From Strigamia acuminata (taxonomy: Eukaryota > Arthropoda > Chilopoda > Geophilomorpha > Linotaeniidae): a stretch of DNA of 64,000 bases. Location: NCBI GenBank assembly GCA_949358305.1, contig OX442318.1, positions 4,388,501 to 4,452,500 on the forward strand, read 5' to 3'. Positions 41,355 through 56,300 of the stretch are shown here, one piece after another (positions within the stretch are counted from its first letter, which is position 1; each line of letters begins with the position of its first letter). The translations under genes were made by a program, and so were the position numbers. Under the pieces are notes generated by a model. That model was not told the DNA's origin and did no database searches. It saw only the letters and a list, made by a program, of their open reading frames with translations.

Positions 41355-44300
41355 TCAAGCTGAATGAGCTTTCTGGCTCTTAGAAAACTCCAATGCAGTT
41401 TTATCCCAGAATCTTTTGTCCAACACCTTTAAAATCTCATTTTCTAAGAACAAGAAAATTAAATTTTATAAAACAAACAAAAATAACTTAAACAAAATCA
41501 AATTATTTACCACTCTGCTTAGGTCTGAGCAAATTGAGCTCAATAGGCTTCAGTCCGTGAAGAGTAGCAACATCTACCATGTTTTGATCAACACCTGGGA
41601 CATGATTAAGTGAAACAAATGCCTCACCGGCAAAATCATTGCTCAGAAGAATATCATGATCCATTACGGTAAGCTGGACCATTGATGTGGGGTCTTTGCA
41701 CTGTTCTAATGTCGCTGAACTAAAAATAAAATACTCAATCAACAACAAACAAATCGCTCGAGTTCCTAAGCATTTTCCTGGCATTCCATGCAAATTTTCC
41801 AACCCCAAGAGCCTCTGCTAGGAACGATAGCGCCGCACTAGCAAGAGCTGACTAGCACCCCCATTGGAGTATTGGAGTCCTCGATAGTATAGTGGTTAAT
41901 ACCCCCAGAAAGAGCGAGCTGCAATTTGTTTCCGAGGCCTGATGCCCACAATTTCTTAGTATTTTGTCAGAAGCAACTTACTATTCAAATATTTCATCAA
42001 AAACTGGTTGCAATGTTTTCTTCTGCACCTTGGTCCTTTGAATAGGACAGTTGGGAAATACTCTTGATGGAAGAATTTGCAATATCACAAATGGATCACT
42101 GTAGCCTTCCAGAAACCAATAATAAAAGAAATTATCAAGAAAAGCAACAAGCAATAACATTTCTAAGTTACACTACCATTAGTATCAAGTGGTAAGATAT
42201 CCTTTGCACTTATCACTTCAATGCATAAGCAATCATTGTGAAAATAAACTCTAACAGTCAGCACTCCATTCTCAAAACTTGTGTTTTTTTGCTGCATAAA
42301 CATTAAATGAAAACAAACAATTAATACAAGCAACTGATGAAATCAAAAGGTCTAACTTGTTCCATTAGCTTTTCTAAATAATATTTGGAAATCAAGTCTG
42401 AGGTCTCTGTTCTGTTCAGTGTAAGAAATCGCTGGCATTTCTAAAAAAAATATATGTGTATAATTTAATTTAATTTAATTTTTTTTCTTCCAATATTTCA
42501 TTACTCACTTGATACTGCTGATTCTTTATCATTTCCAGCGAAAGACCTTTCTCTTCAGCGTGAAAGAAATCCATCATTATCGACAACGATCCATGTAGCC
42601 GTTCGAAAAACACCAAATGCTTTTCCTGATAACATTATATCTTTAAATCCAATGATCTTACATAAACATGCAATTGTATTACTCCAATTCCACTTTCAGC
42701 CTGTGCTTGAACTTCTTCCATGACCACGCTCCATATGACAATTAAAATACGCTCAAAATTAGAGGCCAGCAATGTGCCATTGAGAGTTGTTAAATTATTG
42801 TCTAAATATTCCATCAATGGAACAATAGCCTAAGAAATTACCCAAGAAAAAAGTCATTGTATTATTGACCAATTCAAAATTTCATACCTCTTCAGCTGGC
42901 AACCCATCTGGTGCCCACGCTAAATGGAATGCATACTTGCGTATGTCAGGCCTCATCTAAAAGCACAAAAACTTGATTATAAAATGACATTTTTTGATAA
43001 TTATTCATTGCCACACTAACCTTCTCCCCAATATGACCAACAACTTTAAAAATTTGGTTCTCCACATCTTCTATTGCACTACTCAAGATACTTTCAAAAG
43101 CAACTCTGCATTGTTTACCACCAACTTCCCCTTGGCTCTTGTCAACTGCTTGAATAATTGCTTCAAAATCAAGTTCTTGAGGTAGTATTCGTAAAGACAA
43201 GCGCACATGCTCCATGTCATTAATGGCTACACACAGCTGAATAAACAAAAACAATATGAAAAACACACCTTGACATGAAAACAATAGATGCGTTGAATTT
43301 GCGAAAGGAAAAATAAATCTTTCCTTTTCTTCCTTTTGGACACCGGAAATAACGTAAAACACGTCATCCAACGTGGTCCTAACTCCTATTGGTCGAGACG
43401 TTTCACTGGTGTAGTGGCACAAAAAAAGTAGCCCATAACATCAGAATTTTACGTCATTTCCAGTGTCCACTCAGTTTCCTCCTTTCCCTCACTAGGTCAT
43501 ACCGCTCCACAAGGGAGAGATGACCTCAAGGTCATTGGGTAGTGTGTGACAGTGACGCAGGTCATCGGGTGGCCAAGTGGCCATACTTTCACAAATTCAA
43601 CGCACCTAATATCACCATATTACCTGTTCAGTGACATCAAATTGGCCATCTTCATCATAAAATCCAGAATCACTTAACTTTAAGTACATCAAATCAGCAT
43701 AATAAGTTGCCCCACAACAAATATCCTAGAATTAAACAGCAATTTGTGAAGACATGAGAAACCTATGGGCCTTGTCCAATAGAAGCAAAACCTACATCAA
43801 GTATTTTAGTAACAAATACATAAGATGAGAGCAAATCAGGCCAAGCAAGTTGCTTCCAGAAGATTTTAATCTACAGACACATAGATAGAAATGAAAACAT
43901 AAACAAAAACATCATTAAAATAAAGAAATAAGACATGTGCAGTTCTTAAATCAATTACCAACTAACTTGGTAGAAGCAAGATGTTGTATCAACTGCTGAT
44001 GTACTATGCTTGACCAAAGAATCTACTTGACTGACCACCTGCATCATCAAGCAACAGTAATTTCTTTCTTTCACTCATAGGGAAGTACACAGACTCACCT
44101 TTTCCAATTCAACTGCTCTTCTAATTCTCAACATAGCTTTGTATCTGGCAATAATTAACCAACGATTAACAACTTCGGAGAACCATTGAGCGTAGTTCAA
44201 GATATGTAGTTTAGCTTGTTCTCTAGAAATAGATGAGCATCAATTACCAAAATGCAAATAATGCCAACACTAAAGCTTACTCTTGTGTCAAATTATTTTT

Positions 44301-47300
44301 CAGTTTAAAAAACTCTTGCAAGGCCATGTACAGTTCAAACATGTGAGTTCCCATTTGCAAGTCCTGATCTTGAATCTCATCCGAAGTGACATGGAGCTTT
44401 CTAAGAGTTGCACAGAGCTCCACCACAACTGGAGCAACATCATCTGTCATCTGAAAACCACAAGAAAATTTAGCTAAAATGTCCCATCATATTACTAAAA
44501 AATGTTAAGGGACAAATTCCAAATCTAGACATAGGATCTGGACATAGTATTACTGTATATCTGGTATCAAACCTGATCTTGATCTTGAAACCAAGATAAA
44601 TTGTGATTCAATTTTAATTTATTTAATTATACACAAATTAAGCACAAAATCACAACACAAGAGACAAACCTTGCCACTCAATTCTGTGCCAATGAAATTT
44701 GTTAGCTGGTTGTGGATAAACAAACAAGGTCAGTGGGTTAGTCATTTATTTTTGCAACTGTTTCTAATACTTCAGAAGAGTTGATAACTTACCAGTACAT
44801 CCAGTTGTTTATAGATTACACTAAAGTATGATATGTTCAATATACTGGAAGAAAAATTAACTCATTTTGATATATCACAGTTGGAGTTTAAAAAAATTGA
44901 CTAACTCACTCTTCAAATATTTTATTGTAATACTGATTGCCTCTTTGTAAATCAGTTGTAACAATATTGGTCAACTCAATCAAACTAGTTGTCAAAGACT
45001 CTTCATTCTACAATTTAAACAGAAGATACATATAAGATATAACCACAAATACATTTGAATACAATGTAACTCTTACCACAGTTTCTGGTTTGGTCAGTGC
45101 TAACATTTTGTCATACCATTCTCTTGTCCCTTTCTGAAATTCACCAATTATAAATTAACAATACAAAAAAATAATCTGCAAATGGAAGAAAATACAATAT
45201 CCAATTCATAAGCCAGAAAAAGCATTGTAAAAGTCAAAAGAAGACCTAACTATATTGTTAAATTCTCTCTTTTGTTACTGTATACAAAAATACACCCAAA
45301 AAGACACCCAAAAAGCAGAAACTTGTCAACAAATAAATGTCTGGCAGGTAATTGAATGTTGCTAATTCTGTCAAACAAGTGCTAATCAAAGAACAAAATG
45401 TTTACCCTAACAATATTTGTGACTTCTAAAGGCAACTCTTTGTGAAATGGACAACACTGCCAAAAAGCTTGCATTGATTGTATGAGGGCAAGACATCTCA
45501 AAAGATACTCCAGTTTGACCAAAGCGGCTTTGTTTGTCGGTGGAAACAAATCCCTTTGTTTGCGCAGAAGACTCAGGCAAAACTCAATGAATAGGTTAAA
45601 TGACTCAGCTAGCATTTCCTCCTAAAAGTAAACAAAACCATGAAAAAAAAACTTACAGACCAAAAACAAAAAAAATTCTTCGAAAGAACAAAAACAATTT
45701 TTACCGCGAACCAAGGATAACTTGGTCACATATCCACATGTTCAGTGCGTTTTGCCACCGATGGCGCCACATAATATATAGCCGCACTGCATTCTGGGAT
45801 GACAACACGTAACAAACATGCTTAGTTGGCAAGCAATGCATGACCAGGGCCGTCTTTACACTTTTCATCGCCCTGGGCTAATAAAACTCAGGTGCTCCTT
45901 GCCCAGCAGTTTTCTGTGCCCGGCGCCCTTCTGTGCCCATCGAGCCCCTGTGCCCGGCACCCTTCTGTGCCCATCGAGCCCCTGTGCCCGGCGCCCCTGG
46001 GCTGCAGCCCAGTTAGCCCAATGGTAAAGGTGGGCCTGTGCATAACACGTGATTGCGGTCATCCAATCAGCGCACAGAACAACAAATCAATAGAAAATAA
46101 CACACGGATACAAGTCCACGTTATCCTTGGTTCATGCTATTACCAAGCTAAGTGTCACAATATGATAGAATAGATCTTACCTCTTGTTCGGATAATGTAT
46201 CAGATGCCCAATGATCATTAAGTTTGTCTAAAATTTTATATAGTATGTTGTAATTCAAAGACAACTCCATGTGCTTCCTGCTAAATGCTACCCACTGACT
46301 GCAAAGAAAGAGAAAATAATCCATACAGTAACAACACATATCAAACAGAATCAAGCTGTCAAAAGCACTGGAATTAAGGAAATTCATACGAGAGAGAAAA
46401 AATGAAATGGACCTGGTTTTGACAACCGGAACAAAATTCAATTAAGAACTCAATGCCCTATGGAGCTAGAACTGACATGTCTGCCAAATCCAACAGGATT
46501 CAACTCACCACACAGTAGATTAACAAGTAAAAGAGATAGTAAAATCCAATACTTTTTTCCATATAAAGCTTTACTTCAGATTATTTCATCAACCATCACT
46601 TGCTCTGAGTTTCAACTTATAGAATGCGATATAATTTATAATTGAAATAAATGTATAAATAGCCGTGGTCATAAAAATCGTCCCAGTCCAGCTTGAAGCT
46701 TTTTGGCCGTATCCGCCAGCCCTGCGTATCTACCAGATACAACTGCTTTTTAGCAACGCTCATTTTAGCGATTTTTACAAAAAAAGTCCCATTTTAGCGA
46801 TCAAGTTTTAGCGACAATAAGGTAATTTTCCAGTAGTGATCGACACGTTTTAGCGACGCGACACGATTTACCTTGACAAGCCGGCTCAAAAAAGTGGTTT
46901 GCATCAAAAAACCAGTAAGGTTAGGTTCGCGGGGGGGTCAAGGGGAGGCGCAGCTCCCCCTTGTTAGCCCTTCTTAGGAATTAAACCTAAACTATATGGT
47001 TAGGTTAATATTAGTGTTAGTATTAGTGCCGTTTTAGCAACCATCACTTTAGCGAACGAGTCATTTTAGCGATTTTTGTGTCGCTAAAATGGCACGTTCG
47101 CTAAAATGGTGTGTCGTTAAAATGAAATCGCTAAAATGAAATCGCTGAAATGAAGTACATCCGTTTGGAAAGGTGACAAAAATTATAGTGTTATGAACTT
47201 CGGGAGTTCAGAAGTTATGGATAAATAAAATTGATGAACTTTTACATTGATGAGTGAACAGGTTGATTCATATACATCAAATAAAGCCCGCTTGCATACA

Positions 47301-50300
47301 GCGTTATCTCACCACATGACTTGTCGTAATTGATTTAAATCTCCCAGAATGGCATGTTGTCTCAGTATGGATTGAGCAAATACTGGCAGTTCTCCATCCC
47401 ACGCGTACAAGTCTTCGTACTAAAAGTGGACAATATAAACACGTTGTGATTTTGGCGCCAGAAAAATGGATTCAAATTTTACTTTGTAATTGCGTAATTC
47501 GTAGTCGATAAATATTCTGTATAGTTTTTCGTGTTGTTCAAAAGATTTCCCGCTGTTTCGCGATGTTGCCGTGTAAGGATCTTCACGCACTGACCAATGC
47601 AGACGAAGACGAATTCGACCTTGAATGTTTGACCGGTGTGTGCGGGCTTGTAAAGCGTACCATTTTTCGATCCCGGTGGATGAAATGCTCTGTTGGAATG
47701 TGAAAAATAATTGGTAGGTTCTTACATGGTTCGTTAAGGAGAAGGGCCCCCAAAAGCTGGGCCCTCCAGGGGCGGGGCTCCTTAATTCCCCAATTAAAAA
47801 TAATTGCTATAAAGTTTTCTAATTTAAAAAAAGATCGTTAAGGAGATTTTTTTCAATTAAGACCCAAAAAGATGGCTGCAATTTCTGCGATGCATTTTCT
47901 GACAAAAAAAAGCATTTTCTGACAAAAAAAAGCATTTTCTGACAAAAAAAAGCATTTTCTGACAAAAAAAAGCATTTTCTGACAAAAAAAAACATTTTCT
48001 GACAAAAAAAGCATTTTCTGACAAAAAAAAAGCAATTTCTGACAAAAAAAAAAAGCATTTTCTGACAAAAACATGCATTATCGAACAAAAAAATGCATTT
48101 TCAAAAAAAAATTCATTTTCAGACCAAAAAAATGCATTTTCAGACCAAAAAAAATGCATTTTTAGACCAAAAAAATGCATTTTCAAACCAAAAAAAATGC
48201 ATTTTTAGACCAAAAAAATGCATTTTCAAACCAAAAAAATGCATTTTTAAACAAAAATATTTTCTACGGCACTAGTGAACCCTTTAAAATCGGAGAACTC
48301 GGTGCATTTACCCCCTTAATCCCCCCTTAATCCATCCCTGTTCCCACGTTCAATCCCACAATAAACCTCTTCCTCTATTGACCCAAAACAAGATCCATCC
48401 ATCCCATTCCCTTTAAAGCAAAACAAGCTGCAATCAATTTACATCTGGTTTAATCTGTAAACAAGAGGACTCTGTGATTAGAAATGTGCACCACCCCCAA
48501 GCTCTTCCCAGCTACAAACTGATGAGATTTTGAAATTAAATCCCCTGCAATTAACTCATGTTAATCACATTTTGTTTTTCTTCTCTCAAGCTAAACATGA
48601 GCTGTAATCTTTTCTAAACACCAAAAGCAACAAGCAAGTGACACATCATTTATTCCAGACCCAACCTTCCTATATTTAACAAAAGATCACCTACCTTCAA
48701 TGGCACATTCACAGATCCCAGAAAATCATCAATATTGTCACCATCTGCCATTCTTGCTGACTGGGCTATCTGTTTAAAGTATCTATACAATGAGCAAGAC
48801 ACATTAATGACTAAAACATATGTGTGTGCAATATTTTTAACCCATTGTTTTTTTATGCTGTGTGTATATATATACCTTCCTAAACCCTTCCAAGTGGATA
48901 TTTCATTCAGTTTCTTGACAGCTTCCAACACTGAAGATTCATCATCATGATCCCTAAAAGAAAGCATTACTTAGCAAACAAAGGAAATGCCAACAGTGAA
49001 AAAATAGGTTATTGATAGAGCACAGAAAAAACACCATTCTATTTATTTATACACCATAACTGAAAGAATGCAAACACTAGATAAAAGCCCATTTAATGCA
49101 GCTGTGCAGTTGTAGACACAAGAGATTTTTTCCCAGCATAACATTTTTGCAGATTGCATTAGAGCAACAAAGGTCAAACAAACGGACCGAAGAAGTGATT
49201 GAAGCCCCTGCATTCAATCTTCAAAAGATGAAATGACTTCTCCAAACAGGATATGACTTTTGTTACATTATACAAGCATCTTTGAGACTTCAGCTTGATA
49301 GAATTGAAACAAGAGGATTGAGAGTACCGGAAAACCCGGCTTTAAGCCGCTTGCTGTTAGACAAAGGTTTACCGGGTTTTTGGGAATTTTAGTCAAACAG
49401 TTTGCACCGGCATGCTGGTAAAAAGTGAAACATTCTTGTATAAGTGCAAAAGCTGGATCTTTGGTGTTTTTTTTACTTAAAAGAACCCGGATGAATAATT
49501 ATGTTGGAATTTGGGCCTGAAATTTGAGTTTTCTTAATTTTCTGAAGATTATTACCAAAATCTGGGAAAATTTATAGAAATTAAGACTAATTTCCTACAT
49601 TTTGGACATCTAAAAATGCTTTTTATGCTTGTTTAGGCTCAATTCTTATTGAAAAAAATTTGTACTGACTTACACCGGCATGCTGGTAAAAACAGAGTTT
49701 GCCGGTAAGACGCGCACTATACCGGCATGCGGCTTAAAGCGGGTAATACGGTAAGTGAGATTAAAATCATATCTTTGACTTGACATTTAATATCATACAT
49801 GTGAAGTTTTTAAAGTGTTTTTTCATAATATCTATTTTTCACTGTAGAACAGTCATCAAAGATTTAACAGCATTTCCTGCTGTGCTTATAGAAGTGACTT
49901 ATCTCTTCTGCATCTGCTATTTGTCATTGTAACCACATTTTAGTTCAGTTCAGTTTTCAATCGATAATTTCTCTTCTTTAATTCATTTCTTTAAGTGATT
50001 TAAGGAGAAGTAAATTTGTCTTTTGAGGATTGAATGCATTGTTTAAAGATTTAAATATTCATGCTGGACTTACCAGATATCCAGATGAAGATTGTCAGAA
50101 GAGATGTCATCCACATCGCTAAATATAGAGAAATTCGGTTAAGAAGTTTCTGTAAATTGCATAATGTCACTCTGCATTAAACTAACAATCTAAACTTCTC
50201 ATTCCATTTGGGATTCAAAGTTGCAGGCTGCACACTGGTTGCTGAAATCAGAATAGCTGGAATTGCAGATGTCAAATTGTCTTGGGGAATCTTCTCTTTC

Positions 50301-53300
50301 TCCCTCTCCTTATGTTGTCCATCACCTCTGTCCTTGCGCTTAAAACTTAATCGAAATCTGCAATTTCAGACAAAATCTCTAAAAAACAAACAACTCCCAT
50401 TTTGATTCTGGAACAATCACTTCAGCGTGTCATTTATGAAACCCCTTAATGGATGCCCTCTCTATGAGAAAAACCAATGCAAAATAACATTACAACAATG
50501 TTAATTTGTAGTTTTCTTATTGTGGACAGAGCCAAACTGCATTACGTCATAATTTTCCAACGGTCTATTCAGCGTATGTTTTATTTCTCCCAACCTTTGA
50601 TTAAAACCTCCAGATTCAACCTACCCATGTGATCTCTTTGGCTTATCTTGCCTATCATCTTCTGATGGCTCTTCTTGTTCTGGCTCAACAATAGTAGGAA
50701 TTGGACCAGAGCAGATGTTGCTCCCAGGCTGAATTCCCAACATGCAATAAGGATCACTAAAGCCTAAAATTAAAAGAAAACAATTAAATATAAAACAATG
50801 GAAAACAATTACATGACTTAAATTGATTTTCTGGGATAAAGAAAAAGCTCTCAAAAAAGCAGTCACCCAAAGAAAAGAAAAGAAAAGAAAAAAAAAACCA
50901 ATACTTCCAGATGCTGATTAAAAGTTACATTGCATTAAATACAATCAGGTAATTGTATGCATAAATATAATATTTTTCAAAAAAAATATATTGTGTGTGC
51001 ATGAAAAGTTAATAAATTAATTAACCATTAGAGTCTTTGGCTTCTAGTCCTTGGGCTTCCAGAACAGTGACATTTAAGATGAGAGAAGGAGACTAAAAAG
51101 AGAAAAAGTGATTATATAGTTAAATTTTTAATTATTACTTAATGGGTACCTTGATTCCAACGGCTTCTTCCATGCACTTTGCTTTCAGCTCCAAATTGAA
51201 ATCGAAAATGTTGTTTACAAATTCTATCAGATCGTGTTGGACGTCTCTTTCGTCGGCCATTTGTATGCGGTGCAGTATAGTGTAGATAACTTCCACGTAA
51301 AGCTTTACAATCTAAAGTTTTAAAATTGTCACGTCGTTAGTTCGACCGTTACCCTCTCTGCACCTTGTGCTCATATTTATTTTTTCTTTAAAGTACTAGT
51401 AAATATTTTAATAATTGGACAAGCCTATAGTTAACAACATTTATTGCCTAAGCTGTAATATAATTGAGATCTTCGCAGGTCTCGATTGGTGACAAAGTTT
51501 TGTCAAAACCCTCTCAAAACTGATTAATTTCAACTAAAAACATGTGGGCAGAGGGGGTAACGCACAGCACACCCACAAATGACACGTGACACTTTGTTGG
51601 CTGCTGATTTGTTGCCCAGCACCCGTAACCAGGAACACAACTGATCCGCAATGGACTAATTCAATCCTTAGAAACATGAATTGCGATGCCATAGTAACAG
51701 ACAGCTTTTTAATCTGTAACCATTACTGGCGCCAACTAAGAATAGCGTTTCATCGAAAAAAGTACAAATCTAAAAAATGCCAGAATCAAAAAATTATAAA
51801 ATCTAAGAATTATTATAATTAATCACAGCTATTATCAAAGTTTCTGTTTTGATGTAGAACTACGTCTAATACTACGTAGAACAGTACAAATTAAACTCAT
51901 CTGCTACAATTGATGACTTCTTGCAATTGTCAATGCTTTAATAATGTTCAATTTGTCCTGAATCAAAATTGCCTTTAGTTTGACAGCCATTTTAAAACAG
52001 TAAATTTTTCATTTTCCTTTGGTTTCTAAATATGGGCATCGGATGTTGCGAGTCTCAGTTTTGAAAAATCGTTATAACAAGGGCTTGTGTGTATTACAGT
52101 GTACACAAAAACTTGTTTGTTATAACAAATAATTCGTTATATTGAAATTCGTTACATCGAAAATATTTACCATGGTGTTCTACGGCTGGCCAACCAAATA
52201 ATTTTTATATCGATAATTCGTTATATCGCGATTCGTTGTAAAGACTTTCGACTGTATTTAAATTAATAAGCGGCTAATTTATTTTATTTTTTATTTTCAT
52301 TAGTGAGTATTAAACAGCCATTTTGAAATTGAGCTCTTCTTTATTATTATTATTTATTAATACGCACTCCGATGGAGTAAATATATTGGTTGAGAAGAAT
52401 TACAGTTATTTATATCCCTGAGCTAGTGATTTGTCTCGAGTTTAACCAATGTCGTTACGGTCGTCGAATTCCTCCCAAGCTTTTCATTAAAACTACATCC
52501 TATGATTTGATTACAGCTTTGAGTACCCGCTGATTGAGCAACCATTAATCCCAAGAATTGATTGGTTCTACGCAAAATTGTATTGGTTCATCTGTGGTGA
52601 AATTACAGGACGTTCTTATGGCAATAGGATTTCCTTAAATAATCAGCAATTACTCACTGAAACAACTGTCTAATCATTAGCAAGAAATATCAAGTAAAGT
52701 TGAGTTTGGTTTGAGTGATTAACACCATTTCTTCTTCTCTTTTTACCACATTTAATCATCCGAGGTGAGAAAACTTATTAGAACCAATACTATGTTGCGT
52801 GTTTGACCCTTAGAATATGGCCAATTGGCCAATAGTTGCACTGGCAGGGAATAAACTACAATATTGAAAAGCATAAAATTGTAATGCTGGAAAGAGTGAG
52901 TGTTCTGAGCGAATGTAACGGATCAATATTCTATTAAAGTCAGTGACAAAAAGTTAGCTCTGAATGGACAAAATGTATGCATTCAAGCTCATCTGAATCC
53001 ATAGAGGATAAGGAAAAAGTGCTGAGTCTATCCAAATAAAGCTACCAAATGCTAATTAGAAAGCAGTGCCCTCCCCCCCTGCTATTGTTTTGATATTTTG
53101 CCATTGTTTTACTATTTTGTTATTTTTTTAGCTATTCTTTGCTATATTGCTATTTTGCTATTTCTTTTTGCTATATTGCTATTTCTTTTTGCTATATTGC
53201 TATTTCTTTTTGCTATTTTGCTATTTCTTTTTTATATTTTGCTATTTTTTAAGCTATTTTGCTGTTTCTTTTTGATATTTTGCTATTTTTTAAGCTATTT

Positions 53301-56300
53301 TGCTGTTTCTTTTTGCTATTTTGCTATTTCTTTTTGCTATTTTGCTATTTCTTTTTGCTATTTTGCTATTTCTTTTTGCTATTTTGCTATTTCTTTTTGC
53401 TATTTTGCTATTTCTTTTTGCTATTTTGTTATTTCTTTTGCTATTTTGCTATTTCTTTTTGCTATTTTGCTATTTCTTTTTGCTATTTTGCTATTTCTTT
53501 TTGCTATTTTGCTATTTTTTAAAGCTATTTTACAACAATAAATATGGACTTCATAAATTTTTAAAAATTACAAAAATTCCTTAATTTTTTAGTCATTCTT
53601 TCAAGATGATGCTTCACTGCAACACACAAAAAGCCGAAGAACATAAATACAACCTAACATGCTATCCATTGCCTATTTCCCACTTCACACAATTCCCTAC
53701 TTTAAAATTCACAGCATAAATCCCCACCATCATCTAACACCATCAAACAAAATTTGACCCAATAACCAACCAACCCTAAAACCAGAAAAAGACATAAAGC
53801 AAAGCATCCTTGACAGAGTGCACAGCCCTTTCCAATAATCTGTTTGCTGTGTATGTCAAGTCAAAAAATATTGCTCTTCAATGTCATATTTTTGCAAACA
53901 AAATTGCTTTGCAACAAGCCTGCCACAAGCAACAAGCATCAAACTAAATTGCCCATTTCTTTTATCTTTGCCTTGCCTCCCTATACCAGTAAATAAAGCA
54001 ATGACAAAAAAAAACCCCTGAGTACAAACTACTTAAAAATAAAGCCATTTGCAATGGCATTACCATGTTTTATTACCTCCACTTAAGACATAAAAAATTT
54101 GTCCACTCATTTTTCTCTATCACTTTAATATGCTTATTGATTAAACCATTAACACCATTCTTTCATGTAGTTTGTGCATTTATTAATTTCTTTACCACTC
54201 TTGAATTTCTCCAGTTAAAATTGTTTGTCAACACAATAAATTGTTTTGTCATTTCTGTTAAAACTTCTTCCAAGTTTTTTTTATATCTTTTTATCACCAG
54301 TTGTTAGTTTTTAGTGTTATAGTTTGATATTTAGCATGAAAAGTGTAATAAAGTGAATAGATGAGCAAGCAAGAGGCCTCTAGCAATTTTTCCAAACTGA
54401 TCTATGAATTTTATGCCTCACTTTTCAATTCTGTTCCAGATGCATAGTTTATTTCAGAATTTTGCATGAATAAATTTACGAGTATGTTGGACATTAGAAA
54501 AACATTTATTAAGGAGGAAAATATTCTTCGGAAGGAATTTTAAAGCGGTTATTGACAGAATTCTTATGGGAAGTGCACAAACTCATACATAAGTTAAGAG
54601 GAAACTGGTTTTCGCTTAATCTAAATTTAATTTGTACATTTTAATTTCACTATCATTGGTCTAACCACTTAGGATGGGCAATTAATAAAGAAACTGTATA
54701 TTGCTATTCCTGAAAGTAAACTCCAAGCGCTGACACAGCAAAGTTTTAAGGCCTCGTATTATATAGATTTTTTTAATGCAGAAAGTTCATGACTATGAAT
54801 TTTCTGGGTATATTAATATCTAGAAAATTCATGTCTTTACTCCCATCTCCCAAATTTCTGGTTGAGATAACAAAACAGCTCGAACTCCGGGCACAAATTC
54901 AATTGTTGAGAATTCAAAATGCATTGTTTAAAGTGCATTGTTTAATATGCAAAGTGCATTGTTTAATATGCAAAGTGCATTGTTTAATATGCAAAGTGCA
55001 TTGTTTAAAATGCAAAAATGCATTGTTTAAAATGCAAAAATGCATTGTTTAAAATGCAAAAATGCATTGTTTAAAATGCAAAAATGCATTGTTTAAAATG
55101 CAAAAATGCATTGTTTAAAATGCAAAAATGGATTGTTTAAAATGCAAAAATGGATTGTTTAAAATGCAAAAATGCATTGTTTAAAATGCAAAAATGCATT
55201 GTTTAAAATGCAAAAATGCATTGTTTAAAATGCAAAAATGCATTGTTTAAAATGCAAAAATGCATTGTTTAAAATGCAAAAATGCATTGTTTAAAATGCA
55301 AAAATGCATTGTTTAAAATGCAAAAATGCATTGTTTAAAATGCAAAAATGCATTGTTTAAAATGCAAAAATGCATTGTTTAAAATGCAAAGTGCAGTGTT
55401 TAAGATGCAAAAATGCAAAAATGCAAAAATGCATTGTTTAGAATGCAATGATTCAATTGTCAAAACTCCAAGCTGCATTGTTTAAAACGAAGAAAACAAA
55501 ACACTAGCTGCATTCAGAAACTCTAAAACGCCTCTAAAACTCGTTTCGTGTCTGTACATGTGACGTCATTCCCATGTTATTCAATAGTAGCTGCATTCAA
55601 AAACTAAAATATTTTGTGTTTTACTTCAATTTTAAAACAAAAATGACATCATTTCCTGTCCTACAACACGAACAAACATAAAATACACTTAAACTAAAAT
55701 TGCTAAAACACAAGTATTTTTATTTTTGAATGCAGCTAAAGTTATCTGTATTCTCCGGCGTTTTACCGTCAATATATTTTTTCCCTGTGCAAGATATAAA
55801 ATCCCTCGGTGGTCAAAGGCAGGATTCTCAATCTATAATCATGCGCTCATTTCAATACAAGAGGATTCTCCAAAAAGCATGACTGATGACTGTGATAAAA
55901 AGAAAAGGTTCAATTTCGTCCACAGCGAAGGCTGAATGCATTGGGATTTTCTGAGTTTTCAAAATAAAAAGCAATCTTGATGTGATGGATCCAAATCAAT
56001 TCGAGGGATAAAAAATAAAAACTTCCCAAGTATTTCATCTTCTCATTGTTTATTTATTTTCAAGGCTATTTCAAAGAACCAATCCCATCGATGCTGAAAT
56101 ATCACAAAATGGCTACCGCACCAATTGTAACTAATTAAATTTTTATTTTAAACTAAAACTATTTTGTAGAGTATGAAATGCCATTTTTATGTCTGGAAAA
56201 TTATATCATTCGGACGCCATTGCTCCGTAAGCACTGAAATGGCGTTAGTTGAGGCTAGGACAATTAACTACAGGACTTTCCACCCACCATTTTTTCTGAA

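Noticed and set aside
53098-53584. Long hydrophobic frames resembling membrane proteins
   Set aside because: Translation of the tttttgctattttgctattt satellite in a BAIAP3 intron.
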